This document shows positions 42,226 through 51,507 of a stretch of 64,000 bases of DNA, piece by piece (the stretch's first letter is position 1; each line of letters begins with the position of its first letter). Under the pieces are notes generated by a model. It had not been told where the DNA came from. It searched no databases and saw only the letters and a program-made list of their open reading frames with translations. The stretch comes from a candidate division Zixibacteria bacterium HGW-Zixibacteria-1. Lineage in GTDB: Bacteria; Zixibacteria; MSB-5A5; GN15; PGXB01. The stretch covers positions 62,001 through 126,000 of the forward strand of contig PGXB01000004.1 of assembly GCA_002838945.1 (NCBI GenBank), read 5' to 3'. The position numbers and the translations under genes are program-made.

Positions 42226-42627
42226 TCAGAGCTTCATTTTCTCGGCAATGTCGCTAATAATCGGCAATCTGTACATCTTGCCCTGAATACCAAATATAAT
42301 CCCGGCAACGGATGTTCCGAGCGCCAGAATTAATATGGTCTTCCAGATCATACCGGACAGTCCCGGTATCAGAAATAAGACGGCCAGCAGCTCAATGAGA
42401 AACAGAATCAAGCCCTGTCGGCTGTGAAAGCGGGCCTGTTCATTATCACGCATCTGGAGAAGCGGCACCAGGCACAAAAACGGAATATAGGAGAGGACGG
42501 CGGCAATAAGCGCCCGGTCGGTTTCAAAGCCCGAGTCGCCGGGCTTCGGGCCGGCGGATCCATTGAGATTTGGAATTTCGCTATGGCCGGTCTTTTCTTC
42601 TTCCCTGTCAAAAAATGATTCACCCAT
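42226..42627 (-). CDS. DUF4870-like small membrane protein
   Basis: 133 residues. An acidic, disordered N-terminal ~35 residues is followed by three hydrophobic helices (ALIAAVLSYIPFLCLVPLL, LILFLIELLAVLFLIPGL, TILILALGTSVAGIIFGIQ). The segment YIPF-x-C-LVPLLQMRDNEQARFHSRQG has the pattern of the DUF4870/Tic20-like membrane domain, where 'N-x-x-FHxxQ' is the conserved turn. Function of the family is unknown. GGAG lies upstream of the ATG. It follows the GH57 gene on the same strand by 19 bases. Confidence 0.78.
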   Translation of the reverse strand: MGESFFDREEEKTGHSEIPNLNGSAGPKPGDSGFETDRALIAAVLSYIPFLCLVPLLQMRDNEQARFHSRQGLILFLIELLAVLFLIPGLSGMIWKTILILALGTSVAGIIFGIQGKMYRLPIISDIAEKMKL

Positions 42628-42646
42628 GGTATTCTATCTCCATTAG

Positions 42647-44770
42647 TTAAACCTGCCAAAAGATTTCTTTATCTCTTTCAGGAAGTTCAAGGGAAATCGG
42701 CTCATCAAAAGGCCATTTTTCAATCAACTCACCGCCGGAATAGAGCGCCACAAAAAACTGAATTTTGCCGCTGCCGGATCCGGTAAGACTCTTTCGATTG
42801 AACTTGATTTCCAGAACCCGCTTAAAGGAGAAGGCAAAATCACCCATATCTCTGAGCGGCGTCTCCTCCAATTCGATCTTCCTGTGACCGATATCCTTGA
42901 AATCAATTACAATTTGGCACTTGTTAATGCCAACTAAATCAAAATCATCGTCAAAGTCAAGCCGAATATAAAAGCTGTCATGATCGAAGGCGAAGTATAT
43001 CCCTTTGATATAGACATCCACACGATGCATGGCTCCGCCCGCTTTAAGGCAATCATAACTGCCGGCGCCGCTCCATTCATAATAGTGCGTCAGCAGGCCG
43101 TCAAGCCGCGGTGTGATGAGCGATTCGGGCAGGCATATGAATGATTCCAGTTCCCCCCGATGAATCGGCTGCATGAGTGACACCGGAACCTCCAGACCGA
43201 GTATTTTATAGACGGCCGCCAGATGAGCCCGGAAGAGTAAATCGAAGTCGGCATTCTGGGCTCCGAGATGATCATCGCCGAACCACCAGCACCAGTCGGA
43301 GCCTTCGGAGATATAAATTTGACGCCAGGCGCGCGCAATTTTGTCGGCGTCGGTTTCAGGAGCGGTTTTCTGATATTCAACAAGAACACGGCGGGCCTCG
43401 GATACCAGATCCCACGCCCGATTATCTTCACCATGCCCGATCCAGATTCTAAAATTATGATTGATCCAGGAACCGGCAAACAATGACTCCAGCGGTTTCG
43501 ATTTCAGACTGTCGGCGGCAGCGGTCATGGAAACCACCTCGATGTCGTCGCAGGCCGCCAGTTCCTCATAAAGCCGGGACAGGAATTTATAACCGTCTCC
43601 CGGGTAATATTCCCAGGCGTTTTCGCCATCCAGAATAATCGGGATGATGACATTATCCAGTTGTTCTTTCTGCTGGTCACGAATTAGTTTCAGATTCTGG
43701 ATAAAATCCAGGACGGCTCTTTCGGCATCCCATCCGGAATAAACGAAACCGATTTTATCGGACAGGCCGTGATCCCGGAAAAAGATTCTGGTTCCCGGGG
43801 CCCCGACGTACTCATAGGTGAAATACGGGGAGGCTTTCATCGACGACGGCATCATTTTTGAATGCTGCAGGATTTCCTCATCGGTGGCGATCCATTTGAT
43901 ACCGGATTCATTGATAATTTTCACCGCCGCTTCGGACACCGAGCCTTCCGAGGGCCACATCCCCGTCATCTCCCTGCCGAACAGCGCCCGATATTTTTCG
44001 CATGATTTTTCTATTTGCCAGCGGGCATCTTCCGGGTGGCTGAACCGAATCCGCGGCAGTTCGATTTCGGCAATGGCCTGTCGGGCCGTATCGGTGTCGA
44101 TCAGAAGTGGCAGAATGGGATGGTAATATGGCGTAAAGGAGACATCGATTTTATTTTCGGCCAGCAATCTCTGATATGTCGGGATAATTTTTTTCAGCAA
44201 CTCGATTTCATAATCGAGCAGCCGGCTCTTGTCTTCTTCGGTATAATCCCGTCCCTTTCGGAAAAGATGATTGACCGGGTATTCGTCACGGAACATGGGG
44301 TCGATCCAGACAAGGTTCGACCAGACCTGCAGGTCGCGCCATTCCGAAGCGGAGAAGATTTCGGCGGCAAGGTTGAGGTCATTGCCACAGCCTTCCTTTT
44401 TGCGGTACAACTGTTGATAGCGGGCGTGCGGTTCTATCATGGTGGCATGCTGGGCGGAAAAGAATGTCCGGAGAATTTCTTTCTTCTCGGCCGAGTTAAG
44501 TTCACGCGCCGGAAGGCGGGAGAGTTCCATGTGTCGATCGGTGTAACCCCGGCCGTACATCTCAATCTGATCAAGCAGCGACGGCACCAGATTGAAAGTG
44601 GCCTTAATACCGTACTTCTCGGCCAGGAGCGGCATATCGAGATAATCCTTAAGGCCATGCAGACGAACCCATGGCATCATGAACCGTTCGGTATCAGGAT
44701 TAAGATAGAAGGGCTGGTGCATATGCCAGAGAATCGCGATTTTGAGTCTTTTTTTCTCCGACACACTCAT
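42647..44770 (-). CDS. Glycoside hydrolase family 57 enzyme (alpha-glucan active)
   Basis: 707 residues, no signal peptide. The GH57 barrel begins WHMHQP (15-20), has the catalytic nucleophile Glu275 in GMWPSEGSVSE and the acid/base Asp381 in IILDGENAWEYYPGDG, followed by helical and beta C-terminal regions to about residue 700. The WPSEGSVS/DGENAWEYYP combination is the amylopullulanase-like type, which cleaves alpha-1,4 and possibly alpha-1,6 glucans, or rearranges them. The lack of an export signal suggests intracellular glycogen or maltodextrin turnover. It lies nine bases after the TPR gene and before a small membrane protein gene. Confidence 0.93.
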   Translation of the reverse strand: MSVSEKKRLKIAILWHMHQPFYLNPDTERFMMPWVRLHGLKDYLDMPLLAEKYGIKATFNLVPSLLDQIEMYGRGYTDRHMELSRLPARELNSAEKKEILRTFFSAQHATMIEPHARYQQLYRKKEGCGNDLNLAAEIFSASEWRDLQVWSNLVWIDPMFRDEYPVNHLFRKGRDYTEEDKSRLLDYEIELLKKIIPTYQRLLAENKIDVSFTPYYHPILPLLIDTDTARQAIAEIELPRIRFSHPEDARWQIEKSCEKYRALFGREMTGMWPSEGSVSEAAVKIINESGIKWIATDEEILQHSKMMPSSMKASPYFTYEYVGAPGTRIFFRDHGLSDKIGFVYSGWDAERAVLDFIQNLKLIRDQQKEQLDNVIIPIILDGENAWEYYPGDGYKFLSRLYEELAACDDIEVVSMTAAADSLKSKPLESLFAGSWINHNFRIWIGHGEDNRAWDLVSEARRVLVEYQKTAPETDADKIARAWRQIYISEGSDWCWWFGDDHLGAQNADFDLLFRAHLAAVYKILGLEVPVSLMQPIHRGELESFICLPESLITPRLDGLLTHYYEWSGAGSYDCLKAGGAMHRVDVYIKGIYFAFDHDSFYIRLDFDDDFDLVGINKCQIVIDFKDIGHRKIELEETPLRDMGDFAFSFKRVLEIKFNRKSLTGSGSGKIQFFVALYSGGELIEKWPFDEPISLELPERDKEIFWQV

Positions 44771-44779
44771 GTTATTAAT

Positions 44780-45451
44780 TTATTTGAGTCTCAGACTCAT
44801 GGCCATTCTGGTAGCGGCTCGTGAGTAATCAGAATTCGGGAACTGTTGATCCAATTCACCGAGAATTTTCTCCATTTTCTCACGATCGTTACCGGCCACA
44901 TAGTTACGAACCGCACCGACATAATAATCCGGCGCGTTGGCAGATTCGGGAAAATATTCGAAAGCTTCGACATATTTATCACCGGCCGCCAGAAATTCCT
45001 GCTTACTCTCAAGACAGGCTGCAATTCCCGCAATAGCCGAAGAGGTCGTCAGCTTGTCAATGTGATACTTATCGATATATATCTGGTAATTTTCCATGGC
45101 CTGATCATAGTTCCGGCTTTCATAGTGCCCGTTGGCCAGATAAAATTGCGCCATACCACCGATACGTCCGCTATAATCATCAGCGATATTGCCAAGCTCC
45201 AAAATGGCTTCCTGGTAATTGCCGCGATTCAGGTTGGCTACGGCCGCGGACAGACGAATGGACCCTTCCTGACCCTTGGCGCTCTGCATATTCACGAAAT
45301 AGACCACCGCCACCACGACGACGACCGCAAGGGCAACACCGATGGCCAGCTGCTGCCAGCTTTCAAGGACCCAATCCTTGGCCAGGAGCATGAAACTCGT
45401 GAATTTATCCTGCTTCATCTGCTTCTTGGTAATTTTGACTTTCGTCCGCAT
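44780..45451 (-). CDS. TPR protein with N-terminal membrane anchor (YfgM-like)
   Basis: 223 residues. One transmembrane helix (LAIGVALAVVVVVAVVYFV, about 36-54) is preceded by a basic cytoplasmic tail and followed by TPR-like helical pairs (NRGNYQEAILELGNIADDY, SRNYDQAMENYQIYIDKY, KQEFLAAGDKYVEAFEYFP, EKMEKILGELDQQFPNSDYS). The layout resembles YfgM-type ancillary proteins of the SecYEG translocon, which present a periplasmic TPR domain. It sits nine bases upstream of the GH57 gene. It could also be a generic tetratricopeptide anchor protein. Confidence 0.82.
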   Translation of the reverse strand: MRTKVKITKKQMKQDKFTSFMLLAKDWVLESWQQLAIGVALAVVVVVAVVYFVNMQSAKGQEGSIRLSAAVANLNRGNYQEAILELGNIADDYSGRIGGMAQFYLANGHYESRNYDQAMENYQIYIDKYHIDKLTTSSAIAGIAACLESKQEFLAAGDKYVEAFEYFPESANAPDYYVGAVRNYVAGNDREKMEKILGELDQQFPNSDYSRAATRMAMSLRLK

Positions 45452-45532
45452 TGTCCTTCTCTCTTTTCCGACTTAAGCTACTTTAGATATCTATCGGCTT
45501 GACAAATCAATTTCCTCACCGGTGATAAAAAA

Positions 45533-45558
45533 ACGGGGCCGCCGATGGCCGGCCCCGT
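45533..45558 (-). terminator. Rho-independent terminator after FadL-like gene
   Basis: ACGGGGCC pairs with GGCCCCGT around GCC-GATG-GCC, and the minus strand continues with seven T residues. It lies 16 bases after the barrel gene's stop. Confidence 0.9.
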
Positions 45559-45573
45559 CGTAAATTATAACGA

Positions 45574-47001
45574 TTAGAAATAACCGGTAAAAGTAACATT
45601 CAAATGATGATTTTTCCAATTATTTTCTGATTTCAAAGCGTTATCGCTGGTCAGCACCGACTGATCGTAGGTAGTATAAGTATATGCGAGGTCAAGCAAA
45701 ATCTGCGACCAGTGGATACCGGTGCCGAAAGCGATACTATAACCTTTAACCTGCTCATCATTAAAGTTGAAAATATAGGAAATTCGGGTCGAATCATTGA
45801 CCGGGTTGCCTTTGGCGCCGTCATAAACGACCTCATAACCGGAAATATTTCCTTCGGGAAAAGCCTCGTTACGGAATCCGGCTCTCAGAGGGATATCCCC
45901 TTTCGCCGTATTCAAAATGTATTCGGTTCCGATTCTAAATTGGATAACATTACTCCAATTCGGATCGCGGGTATAGAACCTTTCCTCGGTATCGCCGCCG
46001 GGGGTGATAAAGAGGGCCTCCAGATTCTTTACCTTCTTACCGCTGAATTTTCTATACTCGATGTCGCCCGCGGCAAGCCAATTGTCATTGACCTGATAAG
46101 ACAGGCCCAAACCGACGACCAGCGGCATTTCCATACGTGATGTCATATTGTCGACATACACCGTATCGGTTTGAAAGATTCCCCAGGAATCATCCTGGCC
46201 GACACCGATGTCGTTTCGGGTCGACAGCATATAAAGGGTGGAATCGGATTCGCCTTTCAGATTAAATGGCGTTTTTATAACCGCGCCAACCTTGAAAGCA
46301 TCACCCGTATACATGAATCCAATGGTGGTATTGAAGCCGCTGAAACTGGTCGAATCAATTGACCGAACATCGCTGGCATAAGTGGCATTACCGTAAAATG
46401 TATAGATGTCCCGGCTGAATTTTCTGGTTTCCTCGGTTACCACGCGCCCGGTATAGAGATTGCCGGCCACACCGAAAGACAACTGCTTATAAATCCTGGT
46501 TCCCATGGATAAATTAATGCTGCTCACGCCGCCCTGTTTATCCAGAAAAGCATTGGGCTCATTGCCCATCCAGCCACGAAACAGGTTTTCGCTGAATTTA
46601 TAATATGTGTCGAAATTCCTGGCGTAAGACATATTCATGACCACATGATGCCCCTTGATACGAACCGGGCTCAAAACATTCCAGTAATTTATGGCCCCAT
46701 AGCTGCCACCGTGAGAATATGTCTCATAAAGAGCATTGTCTATATAATATGACAATTCTCCACGCGGCATCAGGAAGCCGTAACTGAATACCATCATGGT
46801 TCTTTCCTGTATATAAAGCCCGGCCGGGTTCCAACTGCCGGCTGTGCCATCGTCGGAAACGGCCAAAAAGGCCTGACCCATCCCCTCAGAGCGCGCTCCG
46901 CCACCGAAAAAATTGAAGCTCAGTCCCTGCTCCTGCCCACAAGCTGTCGTTGCGAGAATTAACGCAAAGAGTATTGAAGCCTTAAACAACGACAATTTCA
47001 T
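45574..47001 (-). CDS. FadL/PorV-like outer-membrane barrel protein
   Basis: 475 residues from the ATG at 47001, preceded by GGGAGG. The N-terminal signal peptide (LFKASILFALILATTA) is followed by CGQEQG, so a lipoprotein form is conceivable although the lipobox is poor. The mature N-terminus has the family motif GGGARSEGMGQAFLAVSDDG-TAGSWNPAGLY, then many beta strands, ending HLNVTFTGYF with a terminal Phe. FadL-type barrels carry hydrophobic compounds across the outer membrane; this member is more like the PorV/OMPP1 superfamily and its ligand is unknown. It is a single-gene unit with a terminator. Confidence 0.88.
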   Translation of the reverse strand: MKLSLFKASILFALILATTACGQEQGLSFNFFGGGARSEGMGQAFLAVSDDGTAGSWNPAGLYIQERTMMVFSYGFLMPRGELSYYIDNALYETYSHGGSYGAINYWNVLSPVRIKGHHVVMNMSYARNFDTYYKFSENLFRGWMGNEPNAFLDKQGGVSSINLSMGTRIYKQLSFGVAGNLYTGRVVTEETRKFSRDIYTFYGNATYASDVRSIDSTSFSGFNTTIGFMYTGDAFKVGAVIKTPFNLKGESDSTLYMLSTRNDIGVGQDDSWGIFQTDTVYVDNMTSRMEMPLVVGLGLSYQVNDNWLAAGDIEYRKFSGKKVKNLEALFITPGGDTEERFYTRDPNWSNVIQFRIGTEYILNTAKGDIPLRAGFRNEAFPEGNISGYEVVYDGAKGNPVNDSTRISYIFNFNDEQVKGYSIAFGTGIHWSQILLDLAYTYTTYDQSVLTSDNALKSENNWKNHHLNVTFTGYF

Positions 47002-47205
47002 AATATAAGATCCTCCCATCACAAAGGATTGTTATTCTTTTCTATACAGACGCATAAACCTATCAAATATCAAAGTGAAAAATATAACTACTCCTGTCTG
47101 TCCTGTCAAATTCTTTTTGCACATTTGGCGAATTAAAGTCAATAATTGCAGGGAAATAGCAGATGTTTTCAGAATAAAGGTGGAAAAGATGATTTCATCA
47201 AAAAA

Positions 47206-47278
47206 TACCCCCGGCAGGAATTGAACCTGCGACCAATGGTTTAGGAAACCACTGCTCTATCCCCTGAGCTACGGGGGC
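47206..47278 (-). tRNA. tRNA-Arg (anticodon CCT)
   Basis: A 73-base cloverleaf: acceptor GCCCCCG / CGGGGGT (a G-U closing pair), D-stem GCTC/GAGC, anticodon stem GTGGT/ACCAT with loop TTCCTAA giving anticodon CCT (reads AGG), T-stem GCAGG/CCTGC with loop TTCAATT, discriminator A. CCA is not encoded. It lies eight bases after the apt stop. Confidence 0.92.
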
Positions 47279-47285
47279 ATATTTT

Positions 47286-47810
47286 TTACTCGGACTCGTA
47301 TTTAATCAAACTCAAAACATCGTATTTGTCAATCTTTTCCCGCCATGGCAGGAACGCCAAATCAATTAAAACGGCAATCCCGGCCACCTTTCCACCAGCC
47401 TTTTCGACCAGTTTACAGACCGCCTCAAGGGTTCCCCCGGTGGCCACCAGATCATCAACCAGAACGATGTTTTCTCCCTCACTGACGGCGTCGGCATGGA
47501 TTTCGATCGCATCGGTACCATATTCCAGTTCATATTCACAACGAATTGTTTTGGCCGGAAGTTTGCCAGATTTTCGGGCCGGAATAAAGCTGACTCCAAG
47601 CCGATCGGCCAGGGCGCCACCAAAAATAAAGCCGCGCGATTCTATTCCAAGGATTTTGGCCGCCTTTTTCTCACGGCAGAAATTCTCCATCAAATCGAGC
47701 GCCTGCTTAAAGGCTTTGGGGTCGGCGAGAAGCGTTGTTATATCCCTGAAAACGATCCCCTTCTTGGGAAAATCGGGGACGGACCTGATAACTGCTTTGA
47801 GATCAATCAT
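47286..47810 (-). CDS. apt: Adenine phosphoribosyltransferase
   Basis: 174 residues, standard for Apt. It has IRSVPDFPKKGIVFRDITTLL at the start, ESRGFIFGGALADRLGV, and the PRPP-binding motif NIVLVDDLVATGGTLEA. It salvages adenine to AMP with PRPP in the cytoplasm. Its ATG overlaps the last base of the acyP stop (TAATG), so it is coupled with acyP. tRNA-Arg follows closely. Confidence 0.97.
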   Translation of the reverse strand: MIDLKAVIRSVPDFPKKGIVFRDITTLLADPKAFKQALDLMENFCREKKAAKILGIESRGFIFGGALADRLGVSFIPARKSGKLPAKTIRCEYELEYGTDAIEIHADAVSEGENIVLVDDLVATGGTLEAVCKLVEKAGGKVAGIAVLIDLAFLPWREKIDKYDVLSLIKYESE

Positions 47811-48097
47811 TAATATTCTCCATGCCTTATAATAAAATCATCGAAGCCCTGCGGGGTATCATACCAATCGACTTTAAGGTCGGTCACATGGGCATAGGTC
47901 GGCCCCACCCGGACTTCTTTAAGAAAATCATTCACAACTCCGCGATCACCCTCCACTTTCATCTCCACCGAGCCGTCGGGCATATTGCTCACATAACCAT
48001 TAAGGCCGTAATCTCTGGCCAGATGCAGACACCAGTAGCGAAATCCGACTCCCTGGACAACTCCACGAACTTTGGCCGTGGCTCCGATAAAAGTCAT
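47810..48097 (-). CDS. acyP: Acylphosphatase
   Basis: 95 residues. The active-site signature is GVVQGVGFRYWCLHLARDYG, with the catalytic Arg in GFR and Asn in YVSNMPDGSVE. It hydrolyses acyl phosphates. The start overlaps the preceding gene's stop by four bases (ATGA) and its own stop overlaps the apt start, so the three genes form a tightly coupled unit. Confidence 0.96.
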   Translation of the reverse strand: MTFIGATAKVRGVVQGVGFRYWCLHLARDYGLNGYVSNMPDGSVEMKVEGDRGVVNDFLKEVRVGPTYAHVTDLKVDWYDTPQGFDDFIIRHGEY

Positions 48098-48585
48098 TTT
48101 TTCGACTCCAGAATCTCAAAGGCCCGCTCGACAGCTTCGACAGGTTTCTCGAATTTTTCGATTTTTTCCGAAATATTCCAGGCCGACAACGACAAGAGTG
48201 GTTTGCCAAGCTGCATACAAAAAGCCATTTCGGAAAGAGTCCCGAATTTGCCGGGCATGGCAATCACAATATCGGCGCAACGGACGACCAGGAGATTCCT
48301 TCCTTCGCCAAGCCCGGTGGGGATGGCATAATCCAGATACGGATTGGCATCTTTGCGGCTGGTTCCGGGGAGAATACCGATGGTTATCCCGCCGTTTTCA
48401 TGCGCCCCTTTGGAAGCGGCTTCCATGACGCCGCCCAGACCGCCGCAGACAAGAATCCCGCCTCTCAGGGCGATTGCCTTGCCGAGTTCCTGCGCGTCCA
48501 GACACATTTTGCGCGAGCATTTCCCGGCCCCGATAACGCCAATATAAGGAGCCGGCCCTTCTGAAGATTTCTTCTTTTTGTTCAT
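48094..48585 (-). CDS. TIGR00725/LOG-like Rossmann nucleotide-binding protein
   Basis: 163 residues from the ATG at 48585. A Rossmann-like fold is seen: YIGVIGAGKCSRKMCLDAQELG, LVCGGLGGVMEAASKGAHENGG and a variant PG-GT motif (VIAMPGKFGTLSEMAFC). The family relates to the LOG/DprA-like proteins, whose members include cytokinin-riboside phosphohydrolases; the exact reaction of this branch is not known. It is coupled to acyP and apt, hinting at nucleotide salvage or damage cleanup. The start has only a weak ribosome site. Confidence 0.82.
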   Translation of the reverse strand: MNKKKKSSEGPAPYIGVIGAGKCSRKMCLDAQELGKAIALRGGILVCGGLGGVMEAASKGAHENGGITIGILPGTSRKDANPYLDYAIPTGLGEGRNLLVVRCADIVIAMPGKFGTLSEMAFCMQLGKPLLSLSAWNISEKIEKFEKPVEAVERAFEILESKK

Positions 48586-48642
48586 AGGTAGATTAAATAT
48601 GAGGATCCTGAGCTGACTTTCTCTCTGCACACCGAAATTAAA

Positions 48643-48716
<74 letters not shown>

Positions 48717-48781
48717 ATTTAATGATAAGCTATTATATATAATCGTCATTCAAAGTCAAGCTATTTATTCCATTATGGCCT

Positions 48782-49531
48782 TTACAGCCTTAAGTTTACG
48801 TTTTTCATGGCGTCCAGCGAATCGAAGTCCGAAAAATTGACTTTCAGCGGCGAGATGGAAACGGCGCCGTGGCTGACCGCCTCGAAATCGGAGCCGGCGA
48901 CATCTTTCCAGACCGAATCCCCGGCAATCCAGTAGTAGTTACGGCCGCGCGGGTCGGTTTTCTCGATGACAATGTCGTTATAGACCCTCTTCCCCAGTCT
49001 GGTATAGCGGTATTCGGCGAATTTTGTCCCGGACAATTTGGGGAAATTTATGTTCAAAAACGTGTCGATCGGAAGATTGAATTTATGCATCTGCTGAATG
49101 AATTTGGCGATAAATTCCGCCGCCGGTTTATAGGAACCGATATTTTCATCATCGGTATTGGAGACCGCCAGCGACTTGATGCCCAGAATCGAGCCCTCGA
49201 TAGCCGCCGCCACCGTTCCGGAATAAGTAACATCTTCGCCCATATTGGCGCCGTGATTGATACCGGAAATAAGCAGGTCAGGCAGGCGGTCTTTAAGTAT
49301 GCCGTGGGTGGCCAGCATGACGCAGTCGGTTGGAGTCCCGTCGCATGAATAACAGTACGGCCCGCGTTGATGCAGCCTCAGCGGCCGATTAAGAGTAAAT
49401 GAATGCGAAGAGGCCGATTGCTCGCGGTCAGGAGCGACAACGAGGACCTCCGCAAAATGCTTGATTTCCATCTCGAGAGCGTTCAAACCCTCGGCATAAA
49501 TACCGTCATCATTGGTCAACAAAATAAGCAT
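48782..49531 (-). CDS. surE: 5'-nucleotidase SurE
   Basis: 249 residues. The N-terminal metal-binding motif is [13 protein letters not shown], with the additional ligands in [14 protein letters not shown] and [25 protein letters not shown]. SurE is a metal-dependent phosphatase acting on nucleoside monophosphates and short polyphosphate under stress. It has its own promoter region upstream, shared with nothing, and a tRNA-Pro gene follows on the same strand. Confidence 0.97.
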   Translation of the reverse strand: MLILLTNDDGIYAEGLNALEMEIKHFAEVLVVAPDREQSASSHSFTLNRPLRLHQRGPYCYSCDGTPTDCVMLATHGILKDRLPDLLISGINHGANMGEDVTYSGTVAAAIEGSILGIKSLAVSNTDDENIGSYKPAAEFIAKFIQQMHKFNLPIDTFLNINFPKLSGTKFAEYRYTRLGKRVYNDIVIEKTDPRGRNYYWIAGDSVWKDVAGSDFEAVSHGAVSISPLKVNFSDFDSLDAMKNVNLRL

Positions 49532-49638
49532 GACATAACTCCATAATAATAAACCATACCGAAGCCGGAATATAAGATATTGCCTTTATTTTGCAACAGT
49601 CGATAATTAAAATATTTGATTGGAAATCGGAACTATTA

Positions 49639-50331
49639 TCAGCAGAAAATTCGTTTCCAGATCAGTTTGACAAAGCGGGCCGAATCCATGAACGGATTTA
49701 TAAACGAAGGCGAGTCTTCATAAATGGTCGAGATCGGGATTTCGGCGATATCGATATTCATCTTCCCGGCCAGAAACAGTTGTTCCGACTCGAACATATA
49801 GCCGATATAGGACTGTTTAAGCGCCCTGATCAGTTCAGTGGAAATCATCCGGTAGCCGGTCTGGCTGTCGCGAATCCTCCGGCCGCTGAAAATCGAGATA
49901 ATCAGCGAGGTAATATAATTGCTCAATTTCCGGTGCGGCGGCATATCTTTCGAGCGCAGATCACGCGTGCCGATATAGAGATCAGCATAGGGGCGGTAAT
50001 CAAGAAAACGGGGGATTTCTTCCGGAAGATGCTGGAGGTCGGCGTCAATCGTCAGGACGTAATCATAGCCCTTCTCGAGGGCATAGTCGAAACCGCGCTG
50101 GAGGGTGGCCCCTTTCCCCCGGTTGGGGTCGTTGGTCAAATGAGTGACGCTGAGCGAAGTCAGGATTTCGGCGGAATTATCGGTGGAGCCGTCATTGATA
50201 ATCAACAGATCGGTTTCAGGGGCCGCTTTGCGGATTCGAGCGGTCAGCTCAACCAGATATTTCCCGGCATTATAGGCCGGAACGAGGATGAGGACTTTTT
50301 GGGGCGAAGAATTGATTTCTGGGCTGATCAT
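49639..50331 (-). CDS. Glycosyltransferase family 2 protein
   Basis: 230 residues, a single GT-A fold with no membrane helix: VLILVPAYNAGKYLVELTAR, LLIINDGSTDNS, and the nucleotide-sugar/metal motif LTIDADLQHLP (the DxD equivalent), followed by DSQTGYRMIS, the acceptor-site region found in dolichol/polyprenyl-phosphate mannosyl or glucosyl transferases. It probably loads a sugar on a lipid carrier or extends a surface glycan. It lies 16 bases downstream of the HEPN gene. Confidence 0.93.
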   Translation of the reverse strand: MISPEINSSPQKVLILVPAYNAGKYLVELTARIRKAAPETDLLIINDGSTDNSAEILTSLSVTHLTNDPNRGKGATLQRGFDYALEKGYDYVLTIDADLQHLPEEIPRFLDYRPYADLYIGTRDLRSKDMPPHRKLSNYITSLIISIFSGRRIRDSQTGYRMISTELIRALKQSYIGYMFESEQLFLAGKMNIDIAEIPISTIYEDSPSFINPFMDSARFVKLIWKRIFC

Positions 50332-50347
50332 TTAAAGAGAATAAATA

Positions 50348-51001
50348 TCAGGTTCTCATATGCTCATCGATGAATCTGGTGAGCCATTTGATCATATCAT
50401 CAACATCTTCATTCTTGACTTTGCCGAAATGTCCATGATCGGCGTTATTTCTTATATCAGCATAAAGCGTAATTCGTTTCTGGGTTGTCTTATCGTAAAT
50501 TTCCTTTTGGGCCAACGAGATATTTAAGGCGTCAATTCTTGTTTTCTTTTCATACTCAATATTATTCTTATCGCAGAGTTTCCTTAATGTATCTTCCAAA
50601 ACTGCACCGGCAAGAGAGGCTGCAGCACAATGGTATTCCTCATTTAACAAATATTCAGCTTGGGACAAGAAATCATCCAAAAGTTCTGCTCTGACAAATC
50701 GCCTGACATCAAAAAACATTCCATGTTCAAAATCGGTTTTTGCCGCGCCCAGAGTACCCAATAATCCATCAAATAAATGTCTCCGTTCCGTTCCTCTATA
50801 TTCGGAGTTGAAGTACTTGGCCTGTCTATAATGATCGCTATTTTCGGAGCAAGATATCTTAATTAAATGCAGCGATTCAACCATCCATTTATGACATCTT
50901 ATGGAAAAATCATAATTGTCATCCCGGAAATTCGATGACAATTCCCCACCTTCCAATAATAGGATTTCAAACTTCTCTAGAATTTTATTATTTAGATTCA
51001 T
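50348..51001 (-). CDS. HEPN/DUF4145-like protein
   Basis: 217 residues from the ATG at 51001. The C-terminal half contains a helical region with YADIRNNADHGHFGKVKNED, where Arg-x4-His fits the HEPN RX4-6H catalytic signature, and an AEYLLNEEYHCAAASLAGAV-LEDTLRKLCDKNN helix typical of DUF4145. HEPN domains are commonly RNases in toxin-antitoxin or defence loci, but no nucleotidyltransferase partner is adjacent. The gene is AT-rich beside GC-richer neighbours and starts 22 bases after a tRNA-Pro, a usual insertion address. The start has a weak ribosome site. Longer versions would overlap the tRNA and are rejected. Confidence 0.65.
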   Translation of the reverse strand: MNLNNKILEKFEILLLEGGELSSNFRDDNYDFSIRCHKWMVESLHLIKISCSENSDHYRQAKYFNSEYRGTERRHLFDGLLGTLGAAKTDFEHGMFFDVRRFVRAELLDDFLSQAEYLLNEEYHCAAASLAGAVLEDTLRKLCDKNNIEYEKKTRIDALNISLAQKEIYDKTTQKRITLYADIRNNADHGHFGKVKNEDVDDMIKWLTRFIDEHMRT

Positions 51002-51023
51002 AACAATTTCTTGATTTTTATGG

Positions 51024-51098
51024 TCGGGGCGAGCAGATTTGAACTGCCGGCCTCTCGCACCCCAAGCGAGTGCGCTAACCAAGCTGCGCTACGCCCCG
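51024..51098 (-). tRNA. tRNA-Pro (anticodon GGG)
   Basis: A 75-base cloverleaf: acceptor CGGGGCG / CGCCCCG, D-stem GCGC/GCGC, anticodon stem CTCGC/GCGAG with loop TTGGGGT giving anticodon GGG (reads CCC and CCU), T-stem GGCAG/CTGCT with loop TTCAAAT, discriminator A. CCA is not encoded. Confidence 0.93.
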
Positions 51099-51124
51099 AT
51101 CACTGGCACAATCTAAACTTTCCG

Positions 51125-51490
51125 TCAGAAAAGGCAAGGGAAAAGTTTCAGCAGGTCCTCGATATCCTTGCGAATATCACCCACCACCGTCCGAAATTTC
51201 CCGGTCTCGGCCAGCTCTTTTTTCTCGGGGGTAGGTTTGATACTTTTCAGCCGATTGCGGGCGCCCTCGATGGTGTAATTTTCCTTGTAGAGAAGATGTT
51301 TGATCCGGTTGACCATCTCGATGTCGCTTTTCTGGTAAATCCGGTTGCCCCCGCGGTTTTTGCGCGGTTTGAGCATCGGGAACTCTTTCTCCCAGAAGCG
51401 AAGGACATACGGCTCGAGGCGGGTGATTCGGGCCACTTCGCTGATCGAGTAGTAAAGCTTCTCCTCGGTTTTCTTTTTACGTGGCGGCAT
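51125..51490 (-). CDS. MerR-family transcriptional regulator
   Basis: 121 residues. The winged-helix motif YYSISEVARITRLEPYVLRF-WEKEFPMLKPRKNRGGNRIY is a full MerR DNA-binding domain, followed by a short helical tail. No metal-binding cysteines are present at the end, so it is not a metal sensor of the classic MerR kind; such short forms often regulate central metabolism or division. It follows gpsA on the same strand by 17 bases. Confidence 0.93.
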   Translation of the reverse strand: MPPRKKKTEEKLYYSISEVARITRLEPYVLRFWEKEFPMLKPRKNRGGNRIYQKSDIEMVNRIKHLLYKENYTIEGARNRLKSIKPTPEKKELAETGKFRTVVGDIRKDIEDLLKLFPCLF

Positions 51491-51507
51491 AAAAAAACCT
51501 CTATAGT

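Noticed and set aside
51002-51082. Longer start for the HEPN gene
   Set aside because: The extra 27 codons would overlap the tRNA-Pro gene and lack a ribosome site.
50332-51098. Integrative element with duplicated tRNA-Pro end
   Set aside because: The tRNA 3' sequence is not repeated near the far side of the HEPN gene, and no integrase is present.
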